A stretch of DNA of 64,000 nucleotides from Zhongshania aquimaris (GTDB lineage Bacteria > Pseudomonadota > Gammaproteobacteria > Pseudomonadales > Spongiibacteraceae). The stretch is from assembly GCF_019312595.1 (NCBI RefSeq), contig NZ_JAHWDQ010000002.1, forward strand, positions 124,001 through 188,000. Reading direction: 5' to 3'. This document shows positions 14,177-23,182 of this stretch, in pieces (position 1 is the stretch's first letter; every line of letters starts with the position of its first letter). Position numbers and translations under genes: made by a program. Below the pieces are notes generated by a model, which did not search any database, was not told where the DNA came from, and saw only the letters and a program-made list of their open reading frames with translations.

Positions 14177-16285
14177 TTATTTTCCTATTCTCAACTTCCC
14201 TTCTAGTCCGTCATTGGCCGCCGAGATAATATACGCGCGCAGCGAAGTCAGATCCGCTTTGCTTATCTGGCCCTTAAACGATGGCATACCCCGTGAGGTT
14301 AACGCGCCGTCAATCACCACCGCTTGCATCGCCTCATCAGCGACGAGTAATGGTGACCAGCGCAAGTCTGGAATAAGACCACTCGAAATCACATGGTCGC
14401 CATGACAAACCGTGCAGTTGATATCATAAATAAGTTTACCTTTGGCAATGGTGGCCGCATCCGCGGTAGAGGCAGGCGGTGTCGGTTTCACCACACTGGA
14501 TTCCACCAAAGCGGGCAATTCAGCCTTTGCGCCTAACTTAAACACCATTAAGCGGCCAACGCCCGGATCGCTTTCAGCGGGAAACAGCCCACCGTAAACC
14601 AGTGCAAACACGCCACCCCAACCAGACGCCACCGCAATGTATTGCTGGCCATCTAGCTCGTAGCTAATCGGCGGCGCGACAATGCCAGTTTGGGCAAAAA
14701 AGTCCCATAGACGCTCGCCATTATCTGCGCGATAGGCAACCAGTTTGGCATCTGCATTTCCTTGGAAAACCAATCCACCTGCTGTTGACAGTACGCCGCC
14801 ATTCCAAGCGCTGTTATGCTCCACCTGCCATACCGGCTTTTGGTTTACTGGGTCCCAGGCCAAAAGTCGTCCCTTTACGGAGGCCTTTACCGCTTTGAAC
14901 TGCGCGATGTCGGTCGGTAAAGACGCCAATGCACTGTCAGATCCGGTATTCCAGCGGCCTTCGGTATAGGCAAAACTTTTATCATCACCATAGATAAAAG
15001 GGGTTTCCAAAACCGGAATATAGACGAGGCCGGTGCCTGGATTAAACGACATAGGGTGCCAATTGTGGCCGCCCATTGGTCCCGGCAACTGCAAGTAAGG
15101 TGCTTTGCCGCCCCAGCGCGCATCGGCAACCTCTACTGGGCGCCCAGTCTCCATATCGACATGGCTAGCCCAGTTAACCGGTACGTAATTGTTAGCCGAG
15201 AGAAGCTCTCCGGTGGCGCGGTCGATGACATAGAAAAAACCGTTCTTAGGCGCCTGCATAATGACTTTGCGCGCCGTTCCGCCGATCTCCAGTTCGGCCA
15301 AAATCATGTGTTGGGTGGCGGTGTAATCCCATGTTTCACCCGGGGTGGTTTGGTAATGCCAAACGTATTCGCCGGTATCAGGTCGCAAGGCTACAATTGA
15401 CGATAAATACAGATTGTCACCACCACCGGGACTGCGAATACTTTGGTTCCAGGGCGAGCCATTGCCAACACCGACATATAGCAAATCTAGCTCGGCGTCA
15501 TAGGCCATGGAATCCCAGGCGGTGCCACCGCCGCCGTACTTCCACCACTCGCCATTCCACGTTTTTGCGGCCTTGGCCATGGTGGCATTTTCAAAACCGT
15601 CTTCCGGGTTGCCGGGAACCGTATAGAAACGCCAAAGCATTTCGCCACTGTTCACGTCATAAGCCGACACGTAGCCGCGAACACCATATTCCGCTCCGCC
15701 GTTGCCAATAATAGCTTTGCCATTAACAATGCGCGGTGCGCCGGTAATGGTGTAGGGTTTGCTCTGATCTACGGTAATAACGTCCCATAACTTCTTGCCG
15801 GTTTTGGCATCGATTGCCAGTAAGCGGCCGTCAATGGTGCCGGTGATGATTTTGCCTGCGGAATACGCCACCCCGCGGTTGACCGCATCGCAGCACAAAT
15901 CGGCAGCCTTGCTACGATCTACCTGGGGGTCAAATTGCCAGAGCAGCTCGCCAGATCTAGCATCGAGGGCAAACACTTTATTCCATGTTGCGGTGACATA
16001 AATAACCCCGTCAACCACCAGTGGCGTTGCCTCAATACCACGGCTCACACCTAGGTCGAAGGCCCAAGCCAGGCCCAGTTGATCGATATTTTCAGGGGTA
16101 ATTTGCTTAAGAACAGAGAATCGTTGCTCAGCGTCAGTCCCGCCATGCTTATTCCACTCTTTGGCGACTACTGGCACAGCGATGACAGGCTGTGGTGGCG
16201 CTGGTGTTTTACCGCAGGCAAATAAAAACAGAGACGCGCAAACTAAAGCAGCGCTTTGCAAGGCAGGCAGATGGACCATTTTCAT
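14177..16285 (-). CDS. PQQ- and haem c-dependent alcohol dehydrogenase, lipoprotein form
   Basis: A 702-residue quinohaemoprotein dehydrogenase. The signal ends in a lipobox (FLFAC), so it is membrane-anchored, whereas most relatives are soluble periplasmic proteins. An eight-bladed PQQ propeller follows, with the vicinal disulphide CC at about 131-132 and the catalytic-Asp region TWDYTATQ. HAPKNG-type residues (QAPKNGFFYVIDR) come next. A C-terminal cytochrome c domain has CTVCH at about 624 and a Met ligand in RGMPSF. It oxidises primary or secondary alcohols and passes electrons through haem to the respiratory chain. I chose the ATG at 16285 because GGGGA stands just upstream; 16297 is possible. 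No PQQ synthesis genes are nearby. Confidence 0.92.
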   Translation of the reverse strand: MKMVHLPALQSAALVCASLFLFACGKTPAPPQPVIAVPVVAKEWNKHGGTDAEQRFSVLKQITPENIDQLGLAWAFDLGVSRGIEATPLVVDGVIYVTATWNKVFALDARSGELLWQFDPQVDRSKAADLCCDAVNRGVAYSAGKIITGTIDGRLLAIDAKTGKKLWDVITVDQSKPYTITGAPRIVNGKAIIGNGGAEYGVRGYVSAYDVNSGEMLWRFYTVPGNPEDGFENATMAKAAKTWNGEWWKYGGGGTAWDSMAYDAELDLLYVGVGNGSPWNQSIRSPGGGDNLYLSSIVALRPDTGEYVWHYQTTPGETWDYTATQHMILAELEIGGTARKVIMQAPKNGFFYVIDRATGELLSANNYVPVNWASHVDMETGRPVEVADARWGGKAPYLQLPGPMGGHNWHPMSFNPGTGLVYIPVLETPFIYGDDKSFAYTEGRWNTGSDSALASLPTDIAQFKAVKASVKGRLLAWDPVNQKPVWQVEHNSAWNGGVLSTAGGLVFQGNADAKLVAYRADNGERLWDFFAQTGIVAPPISYELDGQQYIAVASGWGGVFALVYGGLFPAESDPGVGRLMVFKLGAKAELPALVESSVVKPTPPASTADAATIAKGKLIYDINCTVCHGDHVISSGLIPDLRWSPLLVADEAMQAVVIDGALTSRGMPSFKGQISKADLTSLRAYIISAANDGLEGKLRIGK

Positions 16286-16458
16286 TATTATCCCCATGTA
16301 TTAGCTGACCACTTAACAGACATGAACAATGCCAAGCAAACTGTCCCGAGTAAAGAAAATCGTGATGTGGCGCAGCAACAAGCGACGCACTGAACCAGTC
16401 AATATCATGTTGAAGAAGAACTAGGTATTCTCGAAGGGCATGGTGACAAATTGCAGGC

Positions 16459-16485
16459 AAAAAAAGAGCGCTCATAAGAGCGCTC
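16459..16485 (-). terminator. Terminator of the DyP peroxidase gene
   Basis: The eight-base palindrome GAGCGCTC occurs twice, at 16466-16473 and 16478-16485, separated by ATAA, and forms a perfect hairpin. On the minus strand it is followed by seven T residues, 31 bases behind the peroxidase stop. On the plus strand five A residues follow, so it acts in one direction. Confidence 0.85.
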
Positions 16486-16516
16486 AAAAATACCTAGAGT
16501 AGGAGACTTCAAATGA

Positions 16517-17413
16517 TTAGAGAGACCCAATTGCAGAAAGTTCACCGGCCGATGGAGCAAACCAATAGTTTCCGGTGACGGGAGTGGAAAAATCCGTTAA
16601 ATGGTCGTAAATTCCATCGCCGCTAACGCCGAACATACTCTGCAAGATATGGTCAAATCGCCGAATATCGCAACTAAAGGCCAGAAAATACAAGCCATGT
16701 TCCAATACACCACCATAGGGCACACTGCGCCGGTACAACTTTTGCGACACCCCATTTATTTTGACATCGCTGCGGCTAACATGGGAATTTTCCGGCATAT
16801 GCTCATCGTCCAGCTCGATACTGTCGGGCTTGGTACGGCCAATTACCGCCTCTTGTTCTGACTGGCTCAAAGCGTGAAACGAACTCAGATTGTGTACCCA
16901 TTGCTGACTCAAGACGAAGCTACCACCGGCACCGGCCTCACCTTCCGGTATCAGTGCAACAAGCTGCTGACCGCGACCCGTCGGGTTTTCGGTGCCGTCA
17001 ATGAAGCCAGACAGGTCCCGCGAATCTTTGTACAAAAAGCCGATTTTCTCCAGCCGTAAAATGGCAACCGACGCCAGCGCCGTGCTTGCCGCCATGGCGG
17101 CATCAAAATTGGCACTGTGATTTTCACCGTGCACCCACAGTAGAATACTTTGCTGGGTTGCCGGCGCTATTCGCTTACCCTCACCAACCGCCACAAAGGG
17201 CTTTAAGTCGGCCGGACAAACACCGGGGGCAATACTGCGCCAACAATCGGCGCCGAACGCCCACACTTTATTTACCCCCGCGTCACTCAAGGCAATTGCC
17301 TTCGCTAAGGCCTCTTTAAGCTGGGCGGTGCTTACACCGTCAATCAGTTTATATTCCAAAAAGAAATGGGAATGACTTCCCTCAACAAAAATACCGGCCT
17401 GCGGTTCTGACAT
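16517..17413 (-). CDS. DyP-type haem peroxidase
   Basis: A 298-residue dye-decolourising peroxidase. GFIDGTENP (about residues 136-144) is the defining GxxDG motif, whose Asp drives peroxide cleavage. The His in PENSHVSRS is the proximal haem ligand, and the Arg in YRRSVPYG is the distal Arg. The ferredoxin-like fold strands before and after are normal in length. There is no Tat signal, so it acts in the cytoplasm or as encapsulin-type cargo, but no encapsulin gene is nearby. A TTG at 17419 is open, but the ATG at 17413 has GGAGA upstream and is preferred. It reads away from gshA across a 136-base divergent gap. Confidence 0.93.
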   Translation of the reverse strand: MSEPQAGIFVEGSHSHFFLEYKLIDGVSTAQLKEALAKAIALSDAGVNKVWAFGADCWRSIAPGVCPADLKPFVAVGEGKRIAPATQQSILLWVHGENHSANFDAAMAASTALASVAILRLEKIGFLYKDSRDLSGFIDGTENPTGRGQQLVALIPEGEAGAGGSFVLSQQWVHNLSSFHALSQSEQEAVIGRTKPDSIELDDEHMPENSHVSRSDVKINGVSQKLYRRSVPYGGVLEHGLYFLAFSCDIRRFDHILQSMFGVSGDGIYDHLTDFSTPVTGNYWFAPSAGELSAIGSL

Positions 17414-17549
17414 TATCAATCTCCTTATTCAGCCCTCTTTTTTAGCAGTAGCTGATAAACATAACAATCCCATCATTTACAATGCTTGTTCGCAAACCTA
17501 CACAGATTTACACTTAGCGGCCTTTTCATGCTCCGCCGAGGACGCAACT

Positions 17550-19115
17550 TTGGCCACATCGCTAGAACAAAGACTGGCATTTTTTGCAGCCGCTCCGAAA
17601 CTACCACTTTTACTACAAATCCAGCGCGGCATAGAGAAGGAGAGCCTGCGGGCAGACCAGAATGGCATATTAGCGCAAACCAGCCATCCCGACGCGTTTG
17701 GTTCAGCGCTGACCCACCCATCTATTACCACGGATTTTTCTGAAGCCCTGTTGGAATTCATCACGCCGGTCAGTAACTCCATTGAAGACACCTTAAACGA
17801 ATTAGACGCCATTCACCGTTTTGCGGTCAGTGAGCTGGGCGACGAAACGATTTGGAATGCCAGCATGCCCTGTCGCCTGGGTGAAGACGAAGACGCCATT
17901 CCCGTCGCCCGCTACGGCAGCAGTAATACCGCTACCATGAAAAGTCGGTATCGACTCGGGCTGGGCCATCGCTATGGTCGCAAGATGCAAACCATCGCTG
18001 GTATCCACTACAATTTTTCGCTACCTAAATCTGTCTGGCAGGAATTGCACGCGGCGGAGAACAGCGAGCTGCCGCTCAAAACTTACATCACCAATAATTA
18101 CTTTGGCATGATCCGCAACTTCCGTCGCTACGCGTGGCTCCTGATTTATTTATTTGGCGCCGCGCCGGCGGTGTCGCGCTGTTTCTTAAACGGTAAACCA
18201 CATCAACTCGAGCCGCTTGGTGAGTACACACTTTATGGCCCGCACGCGACATCACTGCGGATGGGTGACTTGGGCTACCAAAGTGACGCCCAGAAAAACC
18301 TGCATATTTGTTACAACCATTTAGATTTCTACGTTGAAACCCTGCGCGGCGCCATCACCACCTCCCACAGCGACTACGAAAAGATTCCAAAAGAAGAGCA
18401 GTTATCTTCTGGCTTGCTACAAATCGAGAATGAATTTTACAGCCCTATTCGCCCCAAGCGTGTCACCGAAAGCGGCGAAATACCCCTAGGTGCGCTGCGC
18501 CGCGGTGGCGTGGAATATATCGAAGTGCGCTGTATAGACGTAAACCCCATGTTGCCGGTCGGTATCAATGCCGAGCAAATCCGATTCATCGACGCCTTTT
18601 TACTCTATTGCCTCTACCAAGATAGCCCCAAGTGCGACGACGACAATAACGCTGAGATTAGCAGCAATCTGCTAAGCGTCGTTAACCGCGGGCGGGAACC
18701 CAATCTTGAGCTAAACCAGCACGGCAGCCCGCGAACGATGACAGCCTGGGCGGAAGAATTGATTGTCGATATTAGCCGCATTGCCGAACAACTCGACAAG
18801 GCACATAAGACCGACAGCTATACCCAAAGCTGCAAGGCACAGCTTGCCAAAGTACATGACGTCAGCTTAACGCCGTCGGCACAAATTGTGACCGCGCTTG
18901 AGCAGCGCCACGATACCTACTACCACTATGCAATGGAGCAATCATTGCAGCACGCCGCGGCATTCCGTGAACGCGGACTCAGTACCGAAGAGCAGCAGCG
19001 CTTTACGGCAATGCGCGAAACCTCAGTGGCGGCACAGGCTAAGGTGGAAGCCGAGCAGCAGGAAAGCTACGACGAGTATCTGAGTCGCTTTTATCAGCAA
19101 TATCAGGATCTGTGA
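17550..19115 (+). CDS. gshA: Glutamate-cysteine ligase
   Basis: A 521-residue enzyme of the E. coli GshA class (518 residues) that joins glutamate and cysteine, the first step of glutathione synthesis, in the cytoplasm. RGIEKESLR near residue 26, FGSALTHPSITTDFSEALLEF and YGSSNTATMKSRYRLGLGHRYG are all typical of the family. The start is TTG at 17550, with GAGG nine bases upstream. No ATG precedes the conserved QRGIEKESLR region in frame. The stop overlaps the GTG of acpH by four bases (GTGA), so the two are translationally coupled. Confidence 0.96.
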   Translation: MATSLEQRLAFFAAAPKLPLLLQIQRGIEKESLRADQNGILAQTSHPDAFGSALTHPSITTDFSEALLEFITPVSNSIEDTLNELDAIHRFAVSELGDETIWNASMPCRLGEDEDAIPVARYGSSNTATMKSRYRLGLGHRYGRKMQTIAGIHYNFSLPKSVWQELHAAENSELPLKTYITNNYFGMIRNFRRYAWLLIYLFGAAPAVSRCFLNGKPHQLEPLGEYTLYGPHATSLRMGDLGYQSDAQKNLHICYNHLDFYVETLRGAITTSHSDYEKIPKEEQLSSGLLQIENEFYSPIRPKRVTESGEIPLGALRRGGVEYIEVRCIDVNPMLPVGINAEQIRFIDAFLLYCLYQDSPKCDDDNNAEISSNLLSVVNRGREPNLELNQHGSPRTMTAWAEELIVDISRIAEQLDKAHKTDSYTQSCKAQLAKVHDVSLTPSAQIVTALEQRHDTYYHYAMEQSLQHAAAFRERGLSTEEQQRFTAMRETSVAAQAKVEAEQQESYDEYLSRFYQQYQDL

Positions 19116-19747
19116 ACTACCTCGCCCACTTCCATTTAGCCCAGCAGCTAGCAAGCCGCTGCGGCTTAGCTGAGCGCGGCGCCATGCAGCAGGGCTTGCT
19201 GATTGGCGGTTTATTAGGGGATTTTGTAAAAGGCCCGCTGCGGGGCAATTACCCTGCAACCTGGGAAGTGGGTATTCGCCTTCACCGCCGTATCGATGCT
19301 CTAACCGACAGCCATACCTTAGTCAGCGAGTGTTTAGACAAGCTGCCAGCGGATTACCGCCGCTATGGCGGCATTATGCTGGACGTCTGCTTTGATCACT
19401 GCCTAAGCCTGCGCTGGGACCAACATCATTCAACTTCACTCAACAGTTTTACCCAAGGTTGTTATCAGCAAATACTCCCTGACAAAGACCACTATCCCAC
19501 CGCGGCCAGGCGCCAAATTAGTTTTTTAGCGGAATATGACGTCCTGACAAAAATGGCAGACTGGGACAATATAGAAGCCATGCTTGGCCGGATCGCTAAA
19601 CGCGTTCCCCGCGAAAATCCATTGAGCTATTGCGGCGCGGAGCTCGCGCGCTTGCTGCCATTTATCGACCAACAATTTCTAGCCTTATACCCCGCCTTAC
19701 AAGATCAGTTATTCGAAGAATTTAATGCGTCTTTAGGGCTTGAATGA
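19112..19747 (+). CDS. acpH: Acyl carrier protein phosphodiesterase
   Basis: A 211-residue protein of the AcpH (DUF479) family, starting with the signature MNYLAHFHLA. GGLLGDFVKG and LHRRIDALTDSH supply the metal-binding Asp and His residues of the HD-like hydrolase. AcpH removes the 4'-phosphopantetheine arm from holo-ACP. It starts with GTG at 19112 inside the gshA stop, the second gene of a coupled pair. Length is slightly over the E. coli enzyme (193). Confidence 0.92.
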   Translation: MNYLAHFHLAQQLASRCGLAERGAMQQGLLIGGLLGDFVKGPLRGNYPATWEVGIRLHRRIDALTDSHTLVSECLDKLPADYRRYGGIMLDVCFDHCLSLRWDQHHSTSLNSFTQGCYQQILPDKDHYPTAARRQISFLAEYDVLTKMADWDNIEAMLGRIAKRVPRENPLSYCGAELARLLPFIDQQFLALYPALQDQLFEEFNASLGLE

Positions 19748-19788
19748 ATAATCGCAATGGGCACTTTGCGCGGCGACTAAGGTCGTAC

Positions 19789-19817
19789 TTGTCAGCAATT
19801 ACGCAATCCCCTACTGT
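19789..19817 (+). promoter_or_regulatory. Sigma-70-like promoter before dsbB
   Basis: TTGTCA at 19789-19794 and TACTGT at 19812-19817 are separated by exactly 17 bases. An in-frame ATG at 19818 touches the -10 box and would leave no leader, so this promoter supports the ATG at 19845 as the true dsbB start. Confidence 0.5.
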
Positions 19818-19844
19818 ATGGCGCTTACCGTGAGAGAATACACT

Positions 19845-20339
19845 ATGTCATTAACGCCCCGTTGGATTTATGCCTTTATTGTTGCCAGCTGTTGCGCATT
19901 ATTAGGCTATGCACTTTACACCCAGTACGTAGATGGCTTGCACCCCTGCCCACTATGTATTACCCAACGCGCTTTTTTTGTTCTCATCGCCCTCGTGGCC
20001 TTAATTGCACTGATTACCAATCCCCACCAAAAAGGTCGCTATGTCGCCACCGCCTTTATGCTGTTATCGAGTATTGCAGGTGGGTCAGTCGCCTATCGCC
20101 AAGTGTGGCTGCAAAGCCTGCCACCAGATCAAGTGCCCGCATGCGGTCCGAGCTTAGAATATATGTTCAGCAACCTGCCGTTTGGCGAAGCCTTTAGCAC
20201 GTTGATGCTAGGCGATGGCAACTGCGCTGAAGTCGTGTGGACGCTATTCGGGTTGAGCATGCCCAACTGGTCTATGTTTGCGTTTATCGGACTAGGCTTA
20301 GCCGCTATCGCCAGCGCGCTGCCAATGATAAAACGCTAA
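19845..20339 (+). CDS. dsbB: Disulphide bond formation protein B
   Basis: A 164-residue inner-membrane protein with four transmembrane helices and both redox pairs of DsbB. CPLC (Cys35/Cys38) lies in the first periplasmic loop, and Cys100 and Cys127 in the second. DsbB reoxidises periplasmic DsbA and passes the electrons to quinone. An upstream ATG at 19818 would add nine residues but overlaps the likely -10 box. The stop shares one base with the start of the next gene (TAATG), so translation is coupled to lrgA. No dsbA is in the window. Confidence 0.94.
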   Translation: MSLTPRWIYAFIVASCCALLGYALYTQYVDGLHPCPLCITQRAFFVLIALVALIALITNPHQKGRYVATAFMLLSSIAGGSVAYRQVWLQSLPPDQVPACGPSLEYMFSNLPFGEAFSTLMLGDGNCAEVVWTLFGLSMPNWSMFAFIGLGLAAIASALPMIKR

Positions 20340-20701
20340 TGCTGGCTGGGTTTCTAACGCTAATTGGCTGCCAACTACTGGGTGAATTTATCCAGCGCGC
20401 ACTCGACTTGCCGCTGCCCGGCCCGGTAATTGGCATGCTGCTACTTTTCATTGGCTTGTGCATCCGAGGCGATGTGCCAAAAGATTTAGAAACCGGTAGT
20501 CAGCGATTAATCGAACTTCTACCCATGTTACTGATGGCTCCCGCCGCCGGCGTGTTTTTCTTGGGCGCCGGCTTTGCCGACCAATGGCCGGCATTTATTG
20601 CCGCCGTCACCTTGGGCACCGTCTGCACCTTGGTTTTTTGTGGATTATTAATTCGTTTCTTACATGGCCGAATAGTCAGCAATCGGAATAACCGAGTATG
20701 A
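20339..20701 (+). CDS. CidA/LrgA family membrane protein
   Basis: A 120-residue protein with four predicted helices. LPLPGPVIGMLLLFIGL is the LrgA/CidA signature, and LLPMLLMAPAAGVFFLG follows. These holin-like proteins work with an LrgB/CidB partner in the control of cell lysis or, in other views, in export of small metabolites such as pyruvate. I start it at the ATG overlapping the dsbB stop, because the longer frame runs into dsbB. Its stop overlaps the ATG of the LrgB gene by four bases (ATGA). Confidence 0.9.
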   Translation: MLAGFLTLIGCQLLGEFIQRALDLPLPGPVIGMLLLFIGLCIRGDVPKDLETGSQRLIELLPMLLMAPAAGVFFLGAGFADQWPAFIAAVTLGTVCTLVFCGLLIRFLHGRIVSNRNNRV

Positions 20702-21393
20702 GCGAGCTATTGCACGGCCCATTGTTTGCGATCACGCTAACCTTATTGGCCTATCAAGGGGCCTTATTTTTATATACTCGGAGTCGCCGTCTAGCGTTGT
20801 TCCATCCCACTATTAGTGGCGCAACATTAATCGCTTTGGCACTATTCCTGCTGCAACAGGATTATCACGACTACTATAAAAATATAAATTGGCTTACCTT
20901 TTTATTAGGCCCAGCCACCGTCGCGCTGGCCGTTCCTCTCTATCGACAACTCCATCTCTTACGCAATATGGCGGGACCCCTGCTCATCACCGTCACCGTC
21001 GGCGCTGTTTTCGCATCAGCCTCTGCGCTTATCATCGCCTGGCTTTTTGGCGCCAATCACAGCACCTTGCTATCGCTCACCACCAAATCCATAACCACCC
21101 CCATCGCCATCACCGTCACCCAAGACATTGGTGGTGTTACCACCATTGCCGTAGCCTCCGTTATTCTCACTGGGGTTGTGGGGATCACCACGGTGACTTG
21201 GCTATTTGAAAAACTGAATATTCAAGATGATCGCTTGTGGGGATTTTGTCTCGGACTGTCAGCCCATGCTATTGGCACCTCAAGAGCCTTTGAGCGCAGC
21301 GCCGTAGCCGGTGCTTTCTCAAGTTTAGCGCTGTGCTTAACTGGCACATTCACTGCGATATTTGTGCCCTTCGCGGCACAATGGTTTATGTAA
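20698..21393 (+). CDS. LrgB/CidB family membrane protein
   Basis: A 231-residue membrane protein with about seven helices. FLLGPATVALAVPLYRQ and TPIAITVTQDIGGV are the two conserved LrgB/CidB motifs, followed by GLSAHAIGTSRAFE. It overlaps the LrgA gene by four bases, the usual paired organisation. The gene is last in the plus-strand run that starts at gshA and is convergent with a DUF1275 gene ten bases further on. Confidence 0.93.
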   Translation: MSELLHGPLFAITLTLLAYQGALFLYTRSRRLALFHPTISGATLIALALFLLQQDYHDYYKNINWLTFLLGPATVALAVPLYRQLHLLRNMAGPLLITVTVGAVFASASALIIAWLFGANHSTLLSLTTKSITTPIAITVTQDIGGVTTIAVASVILTGVVGITTVTWLFEKLNIQDDRLWGFCLGLSAHAIGTSRAFERSAVAGAFSSLALCLTGTFTAIFVPFAAQWFM

Positions 21394-21403
21394 TTAAGCC
21401 GCT

Positions 21404-22057
21404 TTAACTTTTTAAATACGCTCGGTAAGCCGCCGCTAAAATCAAGCAAATACACCCTGGCACCCACAGCGCTTGAAAGCTATACGAAATAAATAGGTAG
21501 CCACCAAGAGTACCGCCAAGTACAAATCCCACAATAATATGCGCAAAAAGCATTGCCTTTCTTTTATCAAGTCTCTCTCCTTTAAACCCAGAACCGAGCA
21601 TAAGACCGAGGTCAGTAAAAATGCCGGTTAGATGGGTTGTACGGATTACCGCGCCACTGTAGGTAGTCGCCAAACCATTCTGAATACCGCAGGCCAATGA
21701 CGCTGCTAGCTGACCGGAAAAATAGCCTTTTGACAAAAAAAATAAGGCGACAAAAATAAACATCGCCTCTAAAAAAAGCGCAATATCGTAGCGACGCCCG
21801 AGTTTTAATTGCCCGCCATGTAGTATAAATCCAGATATCGACGCACCAGTAAAAAACGCAAATAACACCGCCGCTAAATGCAGAGTGTTTTCAAAGGAAT
21901 CACCCAAGAAACTGGTGCCAAGTAAGGTCGCTGTACCGGAGAGGTGTGACACAGACTGATGCTGAAATCCCAATAATCCTATCGCATTAATACATCCAGC
22001 AACTAGTGCTAAAACAAATGCGCCGTACTCAATCCACCGAGGTAGTTTAGATATCAA
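21404..22057 (-). CDS. DUF1275 (YoaK) family membrane protein
   Basis: A 217-residue protein with six to seven hydrophobic segments and the YoaK-type motifs GCINAIGLLGF near the N-terminus and FTGASISGF in the middle. SHLSGTATLLG and IRTTHLTGIFTDLG are the two conserved T/S-G segments of the family. DUF1275 proteins are predicted transporters of unknown substrate. It lies 67 bases downstream of the CPBP gene on the same strand. Confidence 0.88.
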   Translation of the reverse strand: MISKLPRWIEYGAFVLALVAGCINAIGLLGFQHQSVSHLSGTATLLGTSFLGDSFENTLHLAAVLFAFFTGASISGFILHGGQLKLGRRYDIALFLEAMFIFVALFFLSKGYFSGQLAASLACGIQNGLATTYSGAVIRTTHLTGIFTDLGLMLGSGFKGERLDKRKAMLFAHIIVGFVLGGTLGGYLFISYSFQALWVPGCICLILAAAYRAYLKS

Positions 22058-22124
22058 GATTATCTCTCTTCTACGAATGACGTGGAACTTGCTTACCCTA
22101 TCTTCGAACCGATAATTAAAAATT

Positions 22125-22994
22125 CTAAAACGGCCACATTATTTCCGGAAGTCGCCCTTGCTGAACTAAAGACGCGACATCCATCCCCACCGCGACACCG
22201 GCGTGGACAAAAAAACCACCCCAAATAGAACGCGACCGCAAAGCCAATATGCCGAGAAACAAACCAAAAGAGATGGCGCCAAATGCCTCTGGCCACAGCT
22301 TAGGAAAGTGGATCATTAAATAGGGCACGCACATTATCCACACCGCATTTGCGCCAATGGCAGGCCGCAGGGCTTGCAGAAAAAACCCACGGAAGAAAAA
22401 CTCCAAACAAATAAACTGTGTTAAGTACAGTAATTCCCAGGCGATAAAATCAAACCAACTTCGACCGGCTTGCTTATAGAATGGATAGTGGGCCAAAAAA
22501 TCTCGGTTGAATGAGGCAATAACAATAAAGATCAATATCGGCGACAACAGCAATACATAAGCTCGCCAATGCTGCGATGTTTCATTCCAGCGCCAACCGA
22601 AATTCAAGATTTTGTCGCGGAACAAATATCTTATTACTAGCGCCGGAATAAGCACATAGCCAACAATATGCCACAATGTCCACCAGGCATAACTAGCCAG
22701 TTCCAGAAAACCCGTTTTGCGCAAGATTAGATATAAATGGTTGGGGGGTTTTTCTAATGTGCCACTGAGTATTTTTAATGACTCAGTAAAGACGCTGGAA
22801 TATTTTAGATAGTGAATTAGCAATAGACACAAAGACACGCAAGCAAGAACCGTGAATACTCGGCGTAGGGCCTGCGGCCGGTTTAAGCTATAGCTAGGCG
22901 CCGACGCATCGATCTCATCCAATAGTTGCATTACTCGCTTGGGATGCAAACTTTGGATTAACCCGATTCGACTATGCTGCTTTGTCTTGTCCAT
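22125..22994 (-). CDS. CPBP-family (Rce1-like) intramembrane protease
   Basis: A 289-residue protein with about eight helices. The CPBP motif 1 reads LEFFFRGF, where the usual form is EExxxR; the second Glu and the Arg are kept and the first Glu is Leu. Motif 2 is PYLMIHFPK, and HAGVA supplies the last conserved His. Members cleave within membranes or handle bacteriocin peptides and immunity. The ATG at 22994 is my choice; the frame is open to an ATG at 23066, which would add 24 polar residues. Neither has a strong ribosome site. Confidence 0.82.
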   Translation of the reverse strand: MDKTKQHSRIGLIQSLHPKRVMQLLDEIDASAPSYSLNRPQALRRVFTVLACVSLCLLLIHYLKYSSVFTESLKILSGTLEKPPNHLYLILRKTGFLELASYAWWTLWHIVGYVLIPALVIRYLFRDKILNFGWRWNETSQHWRAYVLLLSPILIFIVIASFNRDFLAHYPFYKQAGRSWFDFIAWELLYLTQFICLEFFFRGFFLQALRPAIGANAVWIMCVPYLMIHFPKLWPEAFGAISFGLFLGILALRSRSIWGGFFVHAGVAVGMDVASLVQQGRLPEIMWPF

Positions 22995-23182
22995 TAATAA
23001 CCCGCGATTAATTTGAGCACATCTATACAAGAAATTTGTGTGGCCTGTGTTAGGGTCTGTTGCCATTCACTTACACAATATCGCGTAGGGCGACGCTATT
23101 TTTCTATGATGCTATAGTTCAGCACGACATCATATAGGCAATAGTTTTTATGCTCCAAATACACAGTACATCAACATGAGAG

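Noticed and set aside
16209-16487. 92-residue minus-strand frame overlapping the start of the PQQ dehydrogenase
   Set aside because: It overlaps the signal region of a clear gene in another frame, has His/Cys-rich composition and no ribosome site.
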